Numbered from the stretch's first letter, positions 18,907 to 29,299 are shown. The stretch is DNA of 64,000 nt from Anaerobiospirillum sp. NML120448 (GCF_023050945.1 NZ_JALKIM010000011.1:20436-84435), one strand, 5' to 3'. Notes: generated from the sequence alone by a model not told the origin. A program made the numbers and translations.

Positions 18907-19509
18907 TTACTTAATGAAGCTCTTGGCGTAAGCTACGATGGAATCTGCGATCTCATCGGTGGTGCCCTTGTCAGCACGAACTAATAAGTCGTAGTTTTGT
19001 GGGTCGCCGAACTCTTGAGCGGTAAAGTGCTTGTAGTATTGAGCACGCTTAGCATTTTCACGATCTAAATCAGCTAAGGTCTTGCCTGAGTAGGCAGTAA
19101 CACCACGCTCTTTACGGAAGTTATCAGAAGCACCGATAAATACGGTTAAAACATTACGCTCATTGTGTAATACGAAGTCAGCACAACGACCTAGAATTAC
19201 GCAGCTCTCGTGCTTAGCTAAACGAGCAATAACTCCAGCCTCAGCTTCGAAAATCTGCTGATTTAAAGGCTTCTCACCACGCATACCGAAAGAGAAGAAT
19301 GGAGTGAAGTTTAAACCTAAAGGTGGAACTTCTCTCTCAAGCTTTAAGAGCTCTTCTTCAGTAAGTTGATCGATCTGAAGTTGGGCAGCAGCAATGTGAA
19401 CTAACTGACGATCATAGAGGTGAACGCCTAATTTCTCAGCAACCTTAGTGGCAATCTCACGACCAGCTGCGCCATATTGACGGGAAATAGCAATTACGAT
19501 ATTTGACAT
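18907..19509 (-). CDS. Cytidylate kinase-like family protein
   Basis: The 200-residue protein matches the cytidylate kinase-like family (a P-loop nucleotide kinase relative). The N-terminus is IVIAISRQYGAAGREIATKVAEKLG, where a glycine-rich GAAGREI loop replaces the classic Walker A. LYDRQLV follows, then ILGRCADFVLHN, and a basic RKERG helix of the lid type. The true substrate of this family is not established, although it resembles CMP kinase. AAGG lies 8 bases before ATG 19509. It sits between xyloside genes but I see no evidence that it is co-regulated with them. Confidence 0.82.
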   Translation of the reverse strand: MSNIVIAISRQYGAAGREIATKVAEKLGVHLYDRQLVHIAAAQLQIDQLTEEELLKLEREVPPLGLNFTPFFSFGMRGEKPLNQQIFEAEAGVIARLAKHESCVILGRCADFVLHNERNVLTVFIGASDNFRKERGVTAYSGKTLADLDRENAKRAQYYKHFTAQEFGDPQNYDLLVRADKGTTDEIADSIVAYAKSFIK

Positions 19510-20031
19510 TTTTTAGACCTTATTCCTTAACAATGGAAATGCAAATCTAAGCGCAAAGAGTCTCCACCACTCTATGTCAGATGAGTTTAATCATAACTAA
19601 ACTCATTGTTTGTTTAAACTTAGCTCTTATGCTCATTAACAACTAAGTTAAACCTGCTCTACTAATTGCACTATTTGCAATGATGATCGATGAATACATC
19701 ATACCCTAAATTTCTTAATTTTGTAATCTATTTACATAGATACACATCGATATTAAAAACTTCATAGTTTTTATGATCCAAACTATTCTATGGTTTTTAA
19801 TGGAATTTAGGGATGTAAAACTAAATAATCATGTGCCAGCAAAACCATATTTTCGTTAGAATTACTGATAAATATCGTATTTGTAGCACTGCTATAATAG
19901 TTTTATCTACAATTTTAACCTAGCTATTTGCAATTTTAACTAAAGCTTTATTTTGCTCAGCCTTGCACCTATCTTGTGCGCTGCAAAACATGCAAAATAA
20001 TGCAAAAATATGCAATAAATAAATAAATAAA
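19510..20031. other. Gene-free stretch upstream of the kinase-like gene
   Basis: About 520 AT-rich bases that must contain the promoter of the minus-strand gene. I see an AAAT repeat near 20010-20030 and no coding signal. Confidence 0.5.
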
Positions 20032-20076
20032 AATCAGAGGTATATCAAACATAAAATATTTTCCATACCCCTGATT
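20032..20076 (-). terminator. Possible terminator of the GH43 gene
   Basis: AATCAGAGGTAT (20032-20043) pairs with ATACCCCTGATT (20065-20076) with one mismatch around a 21-base AT-rich loop. On the minus strand it is followed by TTTTTATTTATTT. Confidence 0.6.
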
Positions 20077-20119
20077 AATTGCTAGAGGAGAACTATAGAA
20101 GAAAGATTGTAAACTACAA

Positions 20120-21745
20120 CTACTCTTTGTCTACGTAGCTAAAGTAGTCAAAGTCTGCATTCAAGTGAGTGCCTTGCATATCAATACAGGTTACACCAAC
20201 AAAGGCACCAGTAAAGAAAGCTAAACCACCATTACGCTGGATATGATCGTCAGATAGATCACCTGATCTAAACTTGTAATCAATAGCAGTGAAGTTTACG
20301 CCATCAAAGCTATAGAAGTATTGGTAGTACTCACCACGTACTTCCACCTTGAAGTGAACAGTAGTTACGTCCTCAGGGATCTTAATTAACTTACCACCTA
20401 AAGGAGCATAGTACTTCTTGATGGAACGACCAATTACATCAATGCAACGACCTAACTCTTCATCCCAAGTTACATAGGCAAAGGTGAAGTTATCACGGTT
20501 GTAAATACAGGTCAAACCAGCTAACTGTTGGAAGGTCTCTGGCTTAAACTCAACACTGGTCTGAGCATCAAAGTTTACAGAGCGCCAACGGCGAGCAACT
20601 AATGCTTGAGTGTGGTAAGAAGCTAAAGACTCGTGGCCATAGATTCTTAAGAAGCCTGGACGCTCCTTTAAAGTTACCATCTGCTCAGTTAAAGGTACAC
20701 GTAAAGATTGGTAGTGAATATTGAGCTCTTCACTATCAAAGTCATCACGGCCAGGCCAAGTTGGAGCAAACTTAACTTCTGGTAAGTTTGGAGCCTCAAC
20801 CTCTAAAGAGCCCTGACGACCACCAACTACACGTGGCCAACCATCAACCCACTCAATCTTTTGAATAGCAGTCTCACGACCTAATGGGCAAGTGCCATGA
20901 ATACCAATATCAAAGATAGGCTTTCTGCCTAACTCTAATGGACGGCTGGTTAAGTGAGCTAAGTACCACTCGCCATTTTGAGTCTCAACTAAGGAGGCGT
21001 GACCGCACTTTTGTAAACCATTATCTGGAGTATAGAAAGCACTTAACATTGGGCTTTGAGGATCTGCCTCATATGGGCCCCAAATATCCTTAGAGCGAGC
21101 AATAGCCTCGCTGTGGTGATAGTCAGTACCACCTTCGGCGCACATTAAGTAGTAGTAGCCATTAATCTTGTATAAGTGTGGGCCTTCGGTCATACCAACT
21201 GGAGTACCCTTCCAAATTACCTTTGGCTTGCCAATAAGCTTCTTTTGCTCATGGGAGTACTCTTGCATTACGATGCCATAAGACCAGTGATGGCCGATAC
21301 GGTGATCCCAAATAGGATTTACTAAGTACTTGCGACCATCATCATCATGGAATAAGGAAGGATCAAAACCTGAGCTATTTAAATAGATTGGATCTGACCA
21401 TGGGCCCTTAATATCAGTTGCAGTGGTTAGATAGTTGTGACCATCACGGAAAGCCGAACTATCCTCAGTCTTCATATCAGTGTAGATAAGGTAGAACATG
21501 CCATCGCAGTAGCTTAAGCAAGGTGCCCAAATACCACCGCCATCACCATTACCCTTCATATCTAAAAGCTTAGTAGTATTTAAAGGTAAAGATACTAATT
21601 CCCAATTTACTAAGTCTTTAGAGTGATGAATACGAACACCAGGGAACCACTCAAAAGTAGAAGTGGCAATATAGTAATCATCGCCTACACGAACAATAGA
21701 AGGATCTGGATTGTATCCAGGTAAAACAGGATTTTGAATTTTCAT
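20120..21745 (-). CDS. xynB: β-Xylosidase, glycoside hydrolase family 43
   Basis: The 541-residue protein has the GH43 five-bladed propeller. General base D14 is in NPDPS, the pKa-modulating aspartate is in GFDPSLFHDD (about 127) and the general acid glutamate in MTEGPHLYK (about 186). The remaining ~220 residues form the jelly-roll domain usual for this subfamily (FRSGDLSDDHIQRNGGLAFFTGAFVGV near the end, read in part). The architecture matches Selenomonas SXA and E. coli YagH. It would split xylo-oligosaccharides to xylose in the cytoplasm, since there is no signal peptide. It lies 261 bases downstream of the symporter gene on the same strand, a pairing also seen in E. coli yagG-yagH. Confidence 0.94.
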   Translation of the reverse strand: MKIQNPVLPGYNPDPSIVRVGDDYYIATSTFEWFPGVRIHHSKDLVNWELVSLPLNTTKLLDMKGNGDGGGIWAPCLSYCDGMFYLIYTDMKTEDSSAFRDGHNYLTTATDIKGPWSDPIYLNSSGFDPSLFHDDDGRKYLVNPIWDHRIGHHWSYGIVMQEYSHEQKKLIGKPKVIWKGTPVGMTEGPHLYKINGYYYLMCAEGGTDYHHSEAIARSKDIWGPYEADPQSPMLSAFYTPDNGLQKCGHASLVETQNGEWYLAHLTSRPLELGRKPIFDIGIHGTCPLGRETAIQKIEWVDGWPRVVGGRQGSLEVEAPNLPEVKFAPTWPGRDDFDSEELNIHYQSLRVPLTEQMVTLKERPGFLRIYGHESLASYHTQALVARRWRSVNFDAQTSVEFKPETFQQLAGLTCIYNRDNFTFAYVTWDEELGRCIDVIGRSIKKYYAPLGGKLIKIPEDVTTVHFKVEVRGEYYQYFYSFDGVNFTAIDYKFRSGDLSDDHIQRNGGLAFFTGAFVGVTCIDMQGTHLNADFDYFSYVDKE

Positions 21746-21948
21746 ATTAAACTCTTACCTATTACTAAAAAGCCACAATTAACTGATGTGGAATCTTAAA
21801 ACAACTACAAAGCACTACCATATTAATGAATATCTAATATGAGACTGATGCCGTGCTTTTTGCTAAATAAACTAGCTTATGTACCAAACAAGTTAATACA
21901 TTTAGGAAAAAACAAAGCAAATGGTGAGATGTTTATATTTTTGGGAGG

Positions 21949-21976
21949 AGCCCTCTTAAAAGCTTTTAAGAGGGCT
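21949..21976. terminator. Perfect 28-bp hairpin between the symporter and β-xylosidase genes
   Basis: AGCCCTCTTAAAAG and its exact complement form a continuous palindrome. The T-tract (21977-21980) lies on the plus-strand side. In the direction of the flanking genes (minus) the hairpin is followed by CTCCTCCC, not by Ts. It may therefore act more as a 3' stabiliser of the symporter mRNA than as a strict terminator. Confidence 0.6.
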
Positions 21977-22006
21977 TTTTGATATAGCTTTTAACTAAGC
22001 TTCTAA

Positions 22007-23398
22007 TTATTGGGCAGCACCAAACTTAGCAGCTTCCTCAGCACGACGAACAGTTAAGTCCTTCATAACTTGAGGGTGAATCTTATCTAAGTTGCCAAGT
22101 AAGGAAATTACTAAGCCAGCAATAGATAATACTAATGGGATCAAGAAGTTGATGTTTAAGATAGCCTGTAAGGTCTCTTCTGGTTGTACTTCTAAGGTAG
22201 CGTCGTAGTTTACTAAGGATAAAGCCCAACCTACGATAGCACCGCCTAAACCTAAGCCAATCTTGAAGCCGAAGGAAGATACAGAGTAAGTAGCACCATC
22301 TAAACGACGACCAGTTACCCACTCGCCATACTCAACTACGTCAGCAATCATGGCGAACATAGCTACTAAGTGCATGCCCCAACCGAAACCCTTGATGGCT
22401 GAGCCAACTAACATGAGGTAGTAATCAAAGGAACCAATCGTCATATCAGTGCCTACTAAAAGCTGACACATGCCGTAGCCAATGATATAGAGAATGTATC
22501 CGAAAATAATAGCATTCCACTTACCCTTGCAGAGCTTCATAATGAATGGGAAGAAGAAGCAAGCTACTAATTGAGGGAAGGTACTAGCAAAGTTTAAGTG
22601 GCCAAAGAAAGTATCATCTTGGAGGATATAACGGGCTAAGTACATGCCAGAGGCACCAGTTAAACCAGCATTAGCAAAATCGATAACAAAGAAAGCAACT
22701 AAGAAGAAGAAGTACTTGTTATGGGCTAAAACGCTAAGGGACTCTCTTACAGTAACCTTATCCTCAGCAGCACGTGGCTGTGGCTTTACACGCTCCTTAC
22801 ATACAAAGAAGCAGAGCATTAATAAACCAAAAGCAATAGCGCCATATAAGGAGGTAATACCAAGCCAACCTAAGCTCTTAGCAGCAACTGGAGTTACATA
22901 ACCTAAGATTAAGGCACCAACAGCGGTCATCACAAAGCGGTATGAGTTCATACTGGCTCGCTCTTCTACAGAGTTAGAGCAGAAGCTTTGTAAGCTACAG
23001 AAAGCTAAGTTACAGCTGGTGTAGAAAACTACAGTTAAGAAGAAATAAGTTAAGAAAGCGTAAGTTACTTTTAATGTGTAGTTAGCAAAATCAGGCACAG
23101 TAAAACTCAGTACCAAGAAGATACATAAGAGTGGAGAGCTCCATAAAATCCAAGGACGTGCCTTACCTAACTTAGAATTGGTACGGTCAAGTAAATAGCC
23201 CATAACCAAATCAGAGAAACCATCAAAAATTCTAACAGAAAGCATGATGGCAGCCACAGCTGCGGCGCTAATACCCAAGTCATCAGTATAGTAGATGGTC
23301 ATAAACATACCAACTACGTTCCAAACTACGGTACAGCCTACGTCACCTGCGCCGTAACTCATTTTCTCAAAAGGTGAGAGAGGTTTTAACTGCTCCAT
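22007..23398 (-). CDS. GPH-family sugar:cation symporter (xyloside transporter, YagG/XynT-like)
   Basis: The 463-residue, 12-segment membrane protein belongs to the glycoside-pentoside-hexuronide symporters. The N-terminus (KMSYGAGDVGCTVVWNVVG) and the first loop (FDGFSDLVMGYLLDRTNSKLGKARPWILWSS, read in part) carry the family signature DxxxDxxxGxxxDRT..GKxRPW. GGAGGAG lies before ATG 23398. Together with the β-xylosidase gene downstream it matches the yagG-yagH arrangement, so imported xylo-oligosaccharides are the likely substrate. Two operator-like palindromes lie upstream at 23585 and 23917. Confidence 0.9.
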   Translation of the reverse strand: MEQLKPLSPFEKMSYGAGDVGCTVVWNVVGMFMTIYYTDDLGISAAAVAAIMLSVRIFDGFSDLVMGYLLDRTNSKLGKARPWILWSSPLLCIFLVLSFTVPDFANYTLKVTYAFLTYFFLTVVFYTSCNLAFCSLQSFCSNSVEERASMNSYRFVMTAVGALILGYVTPVAAKSLGWLGITSLYGAIAFGLLMLCFFVCKERVKPQPRAAEDKVTVRESLSVLAHNKYFFFLVAFFVIDFANAGLTGASGMYLARYILQDDTFFGHLNFASTFPQLVACFFFPFIMKLCKGKWNAIIFGYILYIIGYGMCQLLVGTDMTIGSFDYYLMLVGSAIKGFGWGMHLVAMFAMIADVVEYGEWVTGRRLDGATYSVSSFGFKIGLGLGGAIVGWALSLVNYDATLEVQPEETLQAILNINFLIPLVLSIAGLVISLLGNLDKIHPQVMKDLTVRRAEEAAKFGAAQ

Positions 23399-23584
23399 CC
23401 TTAATCTCCTCCAGTAAAGCCTAATATATTCACCCTAAGCTAGTTGCTTAGCTTGACTATATATTGCTCAACATACTTATTTTGCTTAATCCTTCATCCT
23501 CACAATGAAATAAGCAAAACATAGAAAACTTAGAAAACACATAAACCAGATTTAACTAAAAATCGTGATTTTGCTATAAATATA

Positions 23585-23598
23585 TGTGCACGTGCACA
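23585..23598. promoter_or_regulatory. Putative LacI-family operator (site 2)
   Basis: TGTGCACGTGCACA is a perfect 14-bp palindrome with central CG and AT-rich flanks. It lies 187 bases upstream of the symporter start. It shares TGTGC-N-CG-N-GCACA with site 1. Confidence 0.6.
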
Positions 23599-25280
23599 AA
23601 TATTATTTAAAATAAAACCTGAACATTTTTCACTAACCTTAAATGGCATATAAGCAGTGTTATAGATACTAAAAAAGTTGAGTGAGTTGTGGTCAGGTTG
23701 AAAGGCAATTCACAACAGAACTTTATAAGAATATTTTCCTCTTAGCTAAGCTTATTTACCGTAATCTTAATATTGTTACTGATAAATATAACCAGCCTTA
23801 AATAGAATTTCTTATAAAGTTGCCTTTATCGGATGCCTAATAAAATACTTTTTTTTATGATAACTTTCATCAACAATTGAGCGAAATTATGATCCTTGTC
23901 AAGAATTTTTTGCAATTGTGTTCGAGCACACTGTCACAAACGGTTGTAAAACATGGCTTGCAATCAGGCTTTGCACAGTTTTCAGTAAACAAACTAGATA
24001 ATTATGCCAGTTAAAGCCCCTTTCTCACTCAAACTACCCCCATGCACCACAACTACCCACGCCAACTTTTACCCCTCATGATTATTCTGCACTACCCTAC
24101 ACTACAATAGCTCTCTACATTAATATCCTTACTTATTAATATGAGCGCATACGCCCAGTATCACCAATCATCCTATAGCCCCAAAAGACTAACTACCTCA
24201 TGAGCTCATACACCTTAAAGAAGCTTCCATCATCACTAAAGTTAAGCTCTTGCCAGGTGCGTATTCAGCAACTGCTATTGCCTCACTCCCTACCCATAAG
24301 GCCAATCTTGCTTTCTCAATCCAAGCACAAGCACAGCCAGGTACTACACTGCTATATGATATTTTCAGCGGCTCTCTCCACTTCCATACCTTAGCTTACC
24401 TTGCCATATAGCACCTGCCTTGTACTAACATGACTGACCTAACCAAATCTAAAAAGCCAGTGACTTACAAAGTCATAGCCTACACAGTATTTCCATACAC
24501 AGACCTGCTCATAATGTTTGCTAGATTAAAGCTTGCGCCTAGGCTTAAGGAGCTTTTACTCACTTATTAGCAATCTTTACTTACTTTTAATAAGGTATTT
24601 ACCCTGCTGATTTATGGTAATGAGGCAAATAGCTATGAGCAATTTTAGGGCATTAATAAAAGTTATCTTTTATAGTTACTACAATTATTGGGCGGTGCTT
24701 TAATTATATTTTTAGTAAAATTTGCGATTAAATGGCCATTTTTAACTAAAAACTACCACTGATGTCCTGCTTAGCAATTTATAGCCAAATTGAGTTTTTT
24801 CGCCTCAAATTAGAGCAAAAAATCGATATCTTTTATTAAGCGTCTTGGAATCTTTTAGTAAGCTCAATAGAATGCAACAAGATCATTTTTTGGTTAGCTC
24901 AATTACAAAGAGTATCAAAACAAAAGATACGCCTTATATTCCGTAGCTAGCAGCTTTACGGCTTACGGCCAAAGGCTTAAGTCCACCTAAAGCGACAACA
25001 GGCTTAGACTACCTTTCTAGTTAAGCACCTCTGTCATACAAAGTAGCTATTCTTTGCTTGGCAAGACCTTAGCTACCAAGCTTAGCTCTGTTAGATAAGC
25101 TACGCTGAGCCGAGCCAAGCCAAGCCAAGCTGCTCCGAGCCGAGCTGGCTAAGGCACGCTTTGAGTGTCATTGCTGTTAGTCTTGCGGCTCACTATGAGC
25201 TATACCTTTAAATAGGCCTTAATAAGTTTTTACCAAAAAAGCCAAACCTTATTAATCTAAATTTACCTGTGGAGAACCAT
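23599..25280. other. 1.7-kb gene-free stretch
   Basis: No supported gene. It contains operator site 3 (23917) and a run of GAGCC/AAGCC words at about 25108-25152. The frame at 24200-24394 has no ribosome-binding site or recognisable protein. Confidence 0.55.
23917..23930. promoter_or_regulatory. Putative LacI-family operator (site 3)
   Basis: TGTGTTCGAGCACA matches the shared pattern TGTG(C/T)NCG(A/T)GCACA and has the same outer flank (TTGTG...CACACT) as site 4. It lies 519 bases upstream of the symporter start and 332 bases above site 2, a spacing that would suit DNA looping. Confidence 0.5.
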
Positions 25281-25880
25281 ATGGCTGAGAAAAAAAGTAA
25301 GCAAAAGCAAGTTCTTATTCTTGATGCGGGCATCGAAGGCCCATTTGCTAAAGGTGAATTAAACCACTCTTTTGTTAAAGTGGCCCAAGAAGTACTTGAA
25401 GCAAAGGGCATGAAAGTATCAGTTACTTTAGTAAAAGACGAGTATGACGTTGATGCTGAGGCCAAGAAAGTTGTTGCTTGCGATTACTTAATTGTCCAAA
25501 CCCCAGGCTATTGGATGAGCTGCCCTTGGCAGTTAAAGAAGTACTTTGACACTGTTTTTGGTAATAAGGAAATCAGTGGCGGTGGTGATGGCCGTCATCG
25601 TGATAATCCTGACTCTAAGTATGGTACTGGTGGCTTGCTCACTGATAAGAAGTACATGCTCTCCTCTACTTGGAATGCACCTTTACAGGCCTTTACTGAT
25701 GCCAATCAATTCTTTGGTGGTGTAGGCATTGACGGCGTATTATTGCCACTTCACAAGACCTTCCAATTTATTGGTATGTCTCCATTACCAAGCTTTGTAG
25801 CTAACGATATCTACAAAAATCCAAGCATTAAATTTGATTTAAATCGCTTCAAAGATCATATTGAGCAAAACTTTAACTAA
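25281..25880 (+). CDS. mdaB: NAD(P)H-dependent quinone oxidoreductase, MdaB family
   Basis: The 199-residue flavodoxin-like protein matches MdaB (modulator of drug activity B) along its length. It has VLILDAG near the start, YDVDAEAKKVVACDYLIVQ, PGYWMSCPWQLKKYFDTVF, DGRHRDNP, YGTGGLLTDKKYMLSSTWNAP and GIDGVLLPLHKTFQFIGM. The family reduces quinones by two electrons with FAD. I chose ATG 25281 because GGAGA sits five bases upstream; the in-frame GTG at 25269 overlaps that site. It stands alone between gene-free stretches. Confidence 0.93.
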   Translation: MAEKKSKQKQVLILDAGIEGPFAKGELNHSFVKVAQEVLEAKGMKVSVTLVKDEYDVDAEAKKVVACDYLIVQTPGYWMSCPWQLKKYFDTVFGNKEISGGGDGRHRDNPDSKYGTGGLLTDKKYMLSSTWNAPLQAFTDANQFFGGVGIDGVLLPLHKTFQFIGMSPLPSFVANDIYKNPSIKFDLNRFKDHIEQNFN

Positions 25881-25910
25881 TAAGTTCCTGCCTACTCTTT
25901 AATGCTTTTA

Positions 25911-25947
25911 CTATGCTAGGCGCTTATCCTTTCAGCGCTTAGCATAG
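25911..25947 (+). terminator. Hairpin after mdaB
   Basis: CTATGCTA (25911-25918) pairs with TAGCATAG (25940-25947), with an inner GCGC/GCGC pairing. The following tract is CT-rich instead of T-only, so this is a probable but not classic terminator. Confidence 0.5.
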
Positions 25948-26273
25948 CTCTACTCTCTTCTCATCTACTCTCTTATCCCCTTATTCAATCTTAACGAACT
26001 TAAGACCATCATTCATTATTAGCTCCAACCCAAACTGTGCTGGCATACATATACCAATCTAACTTTCACCTAAACAATACTTGATTTTGGAACTTTAACT
26101 AAATTATTAGCTACATAATCGATGATCTTTTTGATGATTATTTACGAATATAAATTTAAGTGAGATTTGCTCATGGTGCCACAAGCATAGCTAACCAGAA
26201 TCCAGATTTTAATAAAGTGTTGGTATCACTAGTTTCTTGTGAACTCTAAAGCCATTTTGACCGTGCTTTATCT

Positions 26274-26613
26274 TTGACTAAGAGCAAGGTAAGGCTGGCT
26301 CATGATGTTTATGTAATGAACTTAAAACCAACGCAGGCTTTAAACAAGGTTAGCTATTAGTCAAATCTGTGCAAGGTATAGCAAAAGAGCTTAGCGGCTT
26401 AATTGAACATTGTGATATTAGCATGTTTGATGCTGCAACTTGGTACAAAATAGAATAGTGGTTTAAGCAGAGCAGGCAAATAGAACAAGTAATGTATGAG
26501 CTTGCCATTGATTTTATGGATGTATGATTTTCACCTACTCAGCTCTTATATATGGCTCAAAAGCTAAGCTTAAAAGCTTTAAGTGAGTTAGGTAAGGTCT
26601 TGCTAGTTAGATA
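26274..26613 (+). pseudogene. Decayed gene, possibly phage terminase small subunit-like
   Basis: One frame reads RLAHDVYVMNLKPTQALNKV, the pattern (F/L-x-x-x-Y-x-x-x-N/K-x-TQA) common at the start of phage terminase small subunits. After a stop and frame change a second segment reads KELSGLIEHCDISMFDAATW. Two in-frame stops (TAG, TGA) follow, separated by protein-like text such as QIEQVMYELAIDFMD and YMAQKLSLKALSELGK. The text is far too protein-like for random DNA, but the function is a guess. Confidence 0.4.
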
Positions 26614-26968
26614 GGTCAGAGTGGATTAATCTCAAAAAATAGCAAAGTAGGTTAAAGAGGATAAAGCCCTTTTTTGCATTAAAACATATAGATCGATTTC
26701 AATCTTGTCCAAAATTGCATCTTAAAATAATTTGATATAAATCAGGAGTTGACAAGCAAATTTTAATTTTATATACTTGACACGTGGGCTTGATATTATT
26801 GCATCTACAGCAAGGTTTTCTTGCATAAATAAGCCGTTTTGATAGATTGGTGCTATCAAGCTATATTACAAAATATAAGTTCCAATTAATAGTTTTACTA
26901 AAAGCTCCTTTGCTTTACAGCAGGGAGCTTTTTGCGTTTATAAGCAATGCAAATTTTCAAATGCCTAG

Positions 26969-27213
26969 AACGAGGTTGAGGAACCATCCAAAAACAAGAA
27001 CGACGAAGCGGTCGCTTATGATAATCCCCTTAGTGATAAGGAACTAGTTGCCTTGTTAAATGAAAGCGACTTAAACCCTAACGACTACTTGATTGAGAAT
27101 GAACGAACTGCATTAGCTGCACTGAAAAAAATAAGAGTGAAATGGGCGATCGCAAGCGCTCTTTAAGAAAGTTTTTAGGCAATGCCATTATCTCTGCACA
27201 TATTAGTAGATAG
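26969..27213 (+). pseudogene. Frameshifted gene fragment
   Basis: A frame without a start codon reads EEPSKNKNDEAVAYDNPLSD then KELVALLNESDLNPNDYLIE and NERTALAALKK up to about 27129, and stops at 27166. Shifting frame within the A-run at 27125-27131 gives a continuation that includes MGDRKRSLRKFLGNAIISAH before a stop at 27211-27213. A single indel in the A-run explains both. The family is not recognised; its place before other phage-like genes suggests a prophage origin. Confidence 0.45.
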
Positions 27214-27576
27214 CTAAAAAATCCTTCTGACAGCCAATTTGCTGTTGTACTGACACCAATCTATATATGGAACCTCTAAGCTCGCACTTATGAGCTAACT
27301 GCTAACTGTAGGTTTAGGCACTTTCATAATCAATACCAAGCGCAGGATAGAGCTACGATGCAAGCAGCCTATTAGGTTAGAGGAGTATTAGTGGTTAAAT
27401 TGAAAGACCATTACATACTATCTAACCAAATTGGCATCTTAATTTGCTAATTGTTTTGTGCTTTTCCACAATTTTACTGGCTGATTAGTTTAGAGGCATT
27501 TGTTCAATGATTTTTCAATTTAACCACTAGGCGTACATTTCCACGCTACTAAAACTTACCCCACATTGATTTAAAG

Positions 27577-27606
27577 AGGCTTGCATATTAGTGCAGGCCT
27601 TTTTTG
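27577..27606 (+). terminator. Rho-independent terminator
   Basis: AGGCTTGCA (27577-27585) pairs with TGCAGGCCT (27592-27600), one G-T wobble, followed by seven Ts. Confidence 0.65.
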
Positions 27607-27624
27607 TTATTTGAGGCTAAAAAA

Positions 27625-27921
27625 ATGATACCTAATAAATTGCCACCATATCTCTTCTTTAAATTAACTAACTACTCTTGTAGCGAAGACTTGAGCCATC
27701 TATTCACTGAGCCTTTAAAAGTTTTAGGCCCTAATGAGCTTGTAACTGCTTTGCAGTTCACCGCACAAAAGGCAGCCGAAGACTTTAGGGACACAGCGCA
27801 CAACAGCAGCACTTGCAAAGGCAGTGCACGCAGGGCTAACGGCGACAATGGAAGCACAGCACAGCCATTAGTTAAAACTGGAGCCATGCTTAACTCTATC
27901 GTATGGAATCTAAGGAGATAA
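27625..27921 (+). CDS. Small phage-like protein (possible virion morphogenesis remnant)
   Basis: This 98-residue product starts at ATG 27625 with GAGG eight bases upstream. Its C-terminus, PLVKTGAMLNSIVWNL, resembles the P-x-V-x-TG-x-L-x-x-SI motif that ends many phage virion-morphogenesis or head-tail completion proteins. The rest is not recognised and the protein is shorter than those families, so it may be a shortened relic. It ends six bases before the start of the next gene, within its ribosome-binding region, so the two are an operon. Confidence 0.45.
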   Translation: MIPNKLPPYLFFKLTNYSCSEDLSHLFTEPLKVLGPNELVTALQFTAQKAAEDFRDTAHNSSTCKGSARRANGDNGSTAQPLVKTGAMLNSIVWNLRR

Positions 27922-27926
27922 ATAAT

Positions 27927-29297
27927 ATGGCTAAGCCAACAAAAACTACCAAGCAGCAAATAGACTTTGCAATAGGCGTGGTTTTTGGTCATATTCTTTA
28001 TGAGGCTATGAACGACTTAGCTCTCATGATAATTTCTGACTCATTGCGCTGGATTACAATTCACCCTAACGGTAAACAGCATAAAGGCCGAGCATGCAAA
28101 ATTGACTCAGAAACAGGCCAGATTAAAGGCGGAAACCTTCCGCATAATTTCTACAATAAGCCACTAAAGCAGGCTTTTGAACAAGCTGACAATAGTGAAG
28201 ATAATCATTATTTTGCCTTACAAAGCACTGACTTGCCTAAAACTCAAAAAGGCAATGCACGCCCCTCAATAAAACCGCAAAAACTATCCCTAACAGAGTT
28301 AAAGGCTGCTAACATTCAAGGCGAACAAAGTCTAAAAGCCAATCCACTACCAAGTCGATTTAAAGACAAGTATGAGGGCATAAATTACCTTAAAAAACTT
28401 ATGCCTAATACAAGGTATATCATTGATGATTTGCCTGTTAATGTTATTTACAGCCTTGCAAAAGGTTTATATTATTTTGGGCATTATTTTCCTTTTATTC
28501 TTGTGCGTGGTGTTGATGAGATTAACGAGTATAAGCTAAAGGTAGCTTTATATGAATCTCAGGCCAAGCAGCGCAAGCAAGTGATAAGCGCATTTAATTC
28601 AAACAAAGAGCTTATCAACAGAATAAAAATCCAATCTGAACAGTCAATAAGTTGGTTAAACAACTCTATAAAAGGACTTTCAGAAAATGAACTTCCTAAT
28701 GTGCTCGATACTCTCGATTTTATTTATCCAATAGCTGATACCGACAGAAAGCCAGATGGCTCCTTAAAAGATGATGTTTATAAAAATCTTTTAAAGTTTT
28801 CTTTTCAACACAAATGTAACAAAACTAAAGATAAAGCACTTCTTGAAAAAGGCCTTATCATAAGCAAACCTCTAAGTCTTGGCAATAATGTAGCAGCGTG
28901 TTTTTATAAAGACTCTATCACTTTAAATGGCCTGTATTATGGTTATGATTCAGACATGAAACTTAGAAGATATTACTCCACCAAAGTACAAGAAGGCTGG
29001 ACTTTTGAGCTTTCATCTGACTTTAACCCTCATATTGCTATTTTTATCCACGAACTCGCTCATGCAATAGATTATCAACTTGAAATCAGTCACTCTAAAG
29101 CTGTAATTGTTGACTATAATAATTATGTAACAGAAATGCGGCGCAAAAAAGTGACAAGCTATGCTTATCTTAATATCGAAGAGTATGTAGCTCAGATTAT
29201 TTCAGAGGCAATAACAGCTAAAAGCAAGACTAGAAAGGCTCAAAAATTATTGCTTCATTCAATGGATCTTTGTCATAGAAAATCACAAAAGGATTAA
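27927..29297 (+). CDS. Putative zincin-like metalloprotease of phage origin
   Basis: The 456-residue protein carries IFIHELAHAIDYQ near residue 378, an HExxH zinc site. A candidate third ligand lies downstream in NIEEYVAQIISEAI, the layout of zincin metallopeptidases. The N-terminal part contains LRWITIHPNGKQHKGRACKI, a segment common in phage proteins encoded beside minor head genes. I chose ATG 27927 because AAGGAG lies nine bases upstream. Substrate and function are unknown. A truncated relative of its N-terminus follows at 29898. It lies two bases from the next gene and probably shares its transcript. Confidence 0.6.
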   Translation: MAKPTKTTKQQIDFAIGVVFGHILYEAMNDLALMIISDSLRWITIHPNGKQHKGRACKIDSETGQIKGGNLPHNFYNKPLKQAFEQADNSEDNHYFALQSTDLPKTQKGNARPSIKPQKLSLTELKAANIQGEQSLKANPLPSRFKDKYEGINYLKKLMPNTRYIIDDLPVNVIYSLAKGLYYFGHYFPFILVRGVDEINEYKLKVALYESQAKQRKQVISAFNSNKELINRIKIQSEQSISWLNNSIKGLSENELPNVLDTLDFIYPIADTDRKPDGSLKDDVYKNLLKFSFQHKCNKTKDKALLEKGLIISKPLSLGNNVAACFYKDSITLNGLYYGYDSDMKLRRYYSTKVQEGWTFELSSDFNPHIAIFIHELAHAIDYQLEISHSKAVIVDYNNYVTEMRRKKVTSYAYLNIEEYVAQIISEAITAKSKTRKAQKLLLHSMDLCHRKSQKD

Positions 29298-29299
29298 TT

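Larger units (their letters stand above)
25948..27576. other. Gene-poor stretch with decayed coding remnants
   Basis: No intact gene. Two stretches read as eroded protein-coding sequence (about 26274-26613 and 26969-27213), listed separately. The remainder shows nothing I can interpret. Confidence 0.5.

Noticed and set aside
17839..23930. CRP (cAMP receptor) sites at the TGTG...CACA palindromes
   Set aside because: Spacing between half sites is six bases with a central CG; CRP sites have TGTGA-N6-TCACA, that is eight bases between TGTG and CACA.
24200..24394. Short plus-strand open frame
   Set aside because: No ribosome-binding site and no recognisable protein; located in a gene-free stretch.
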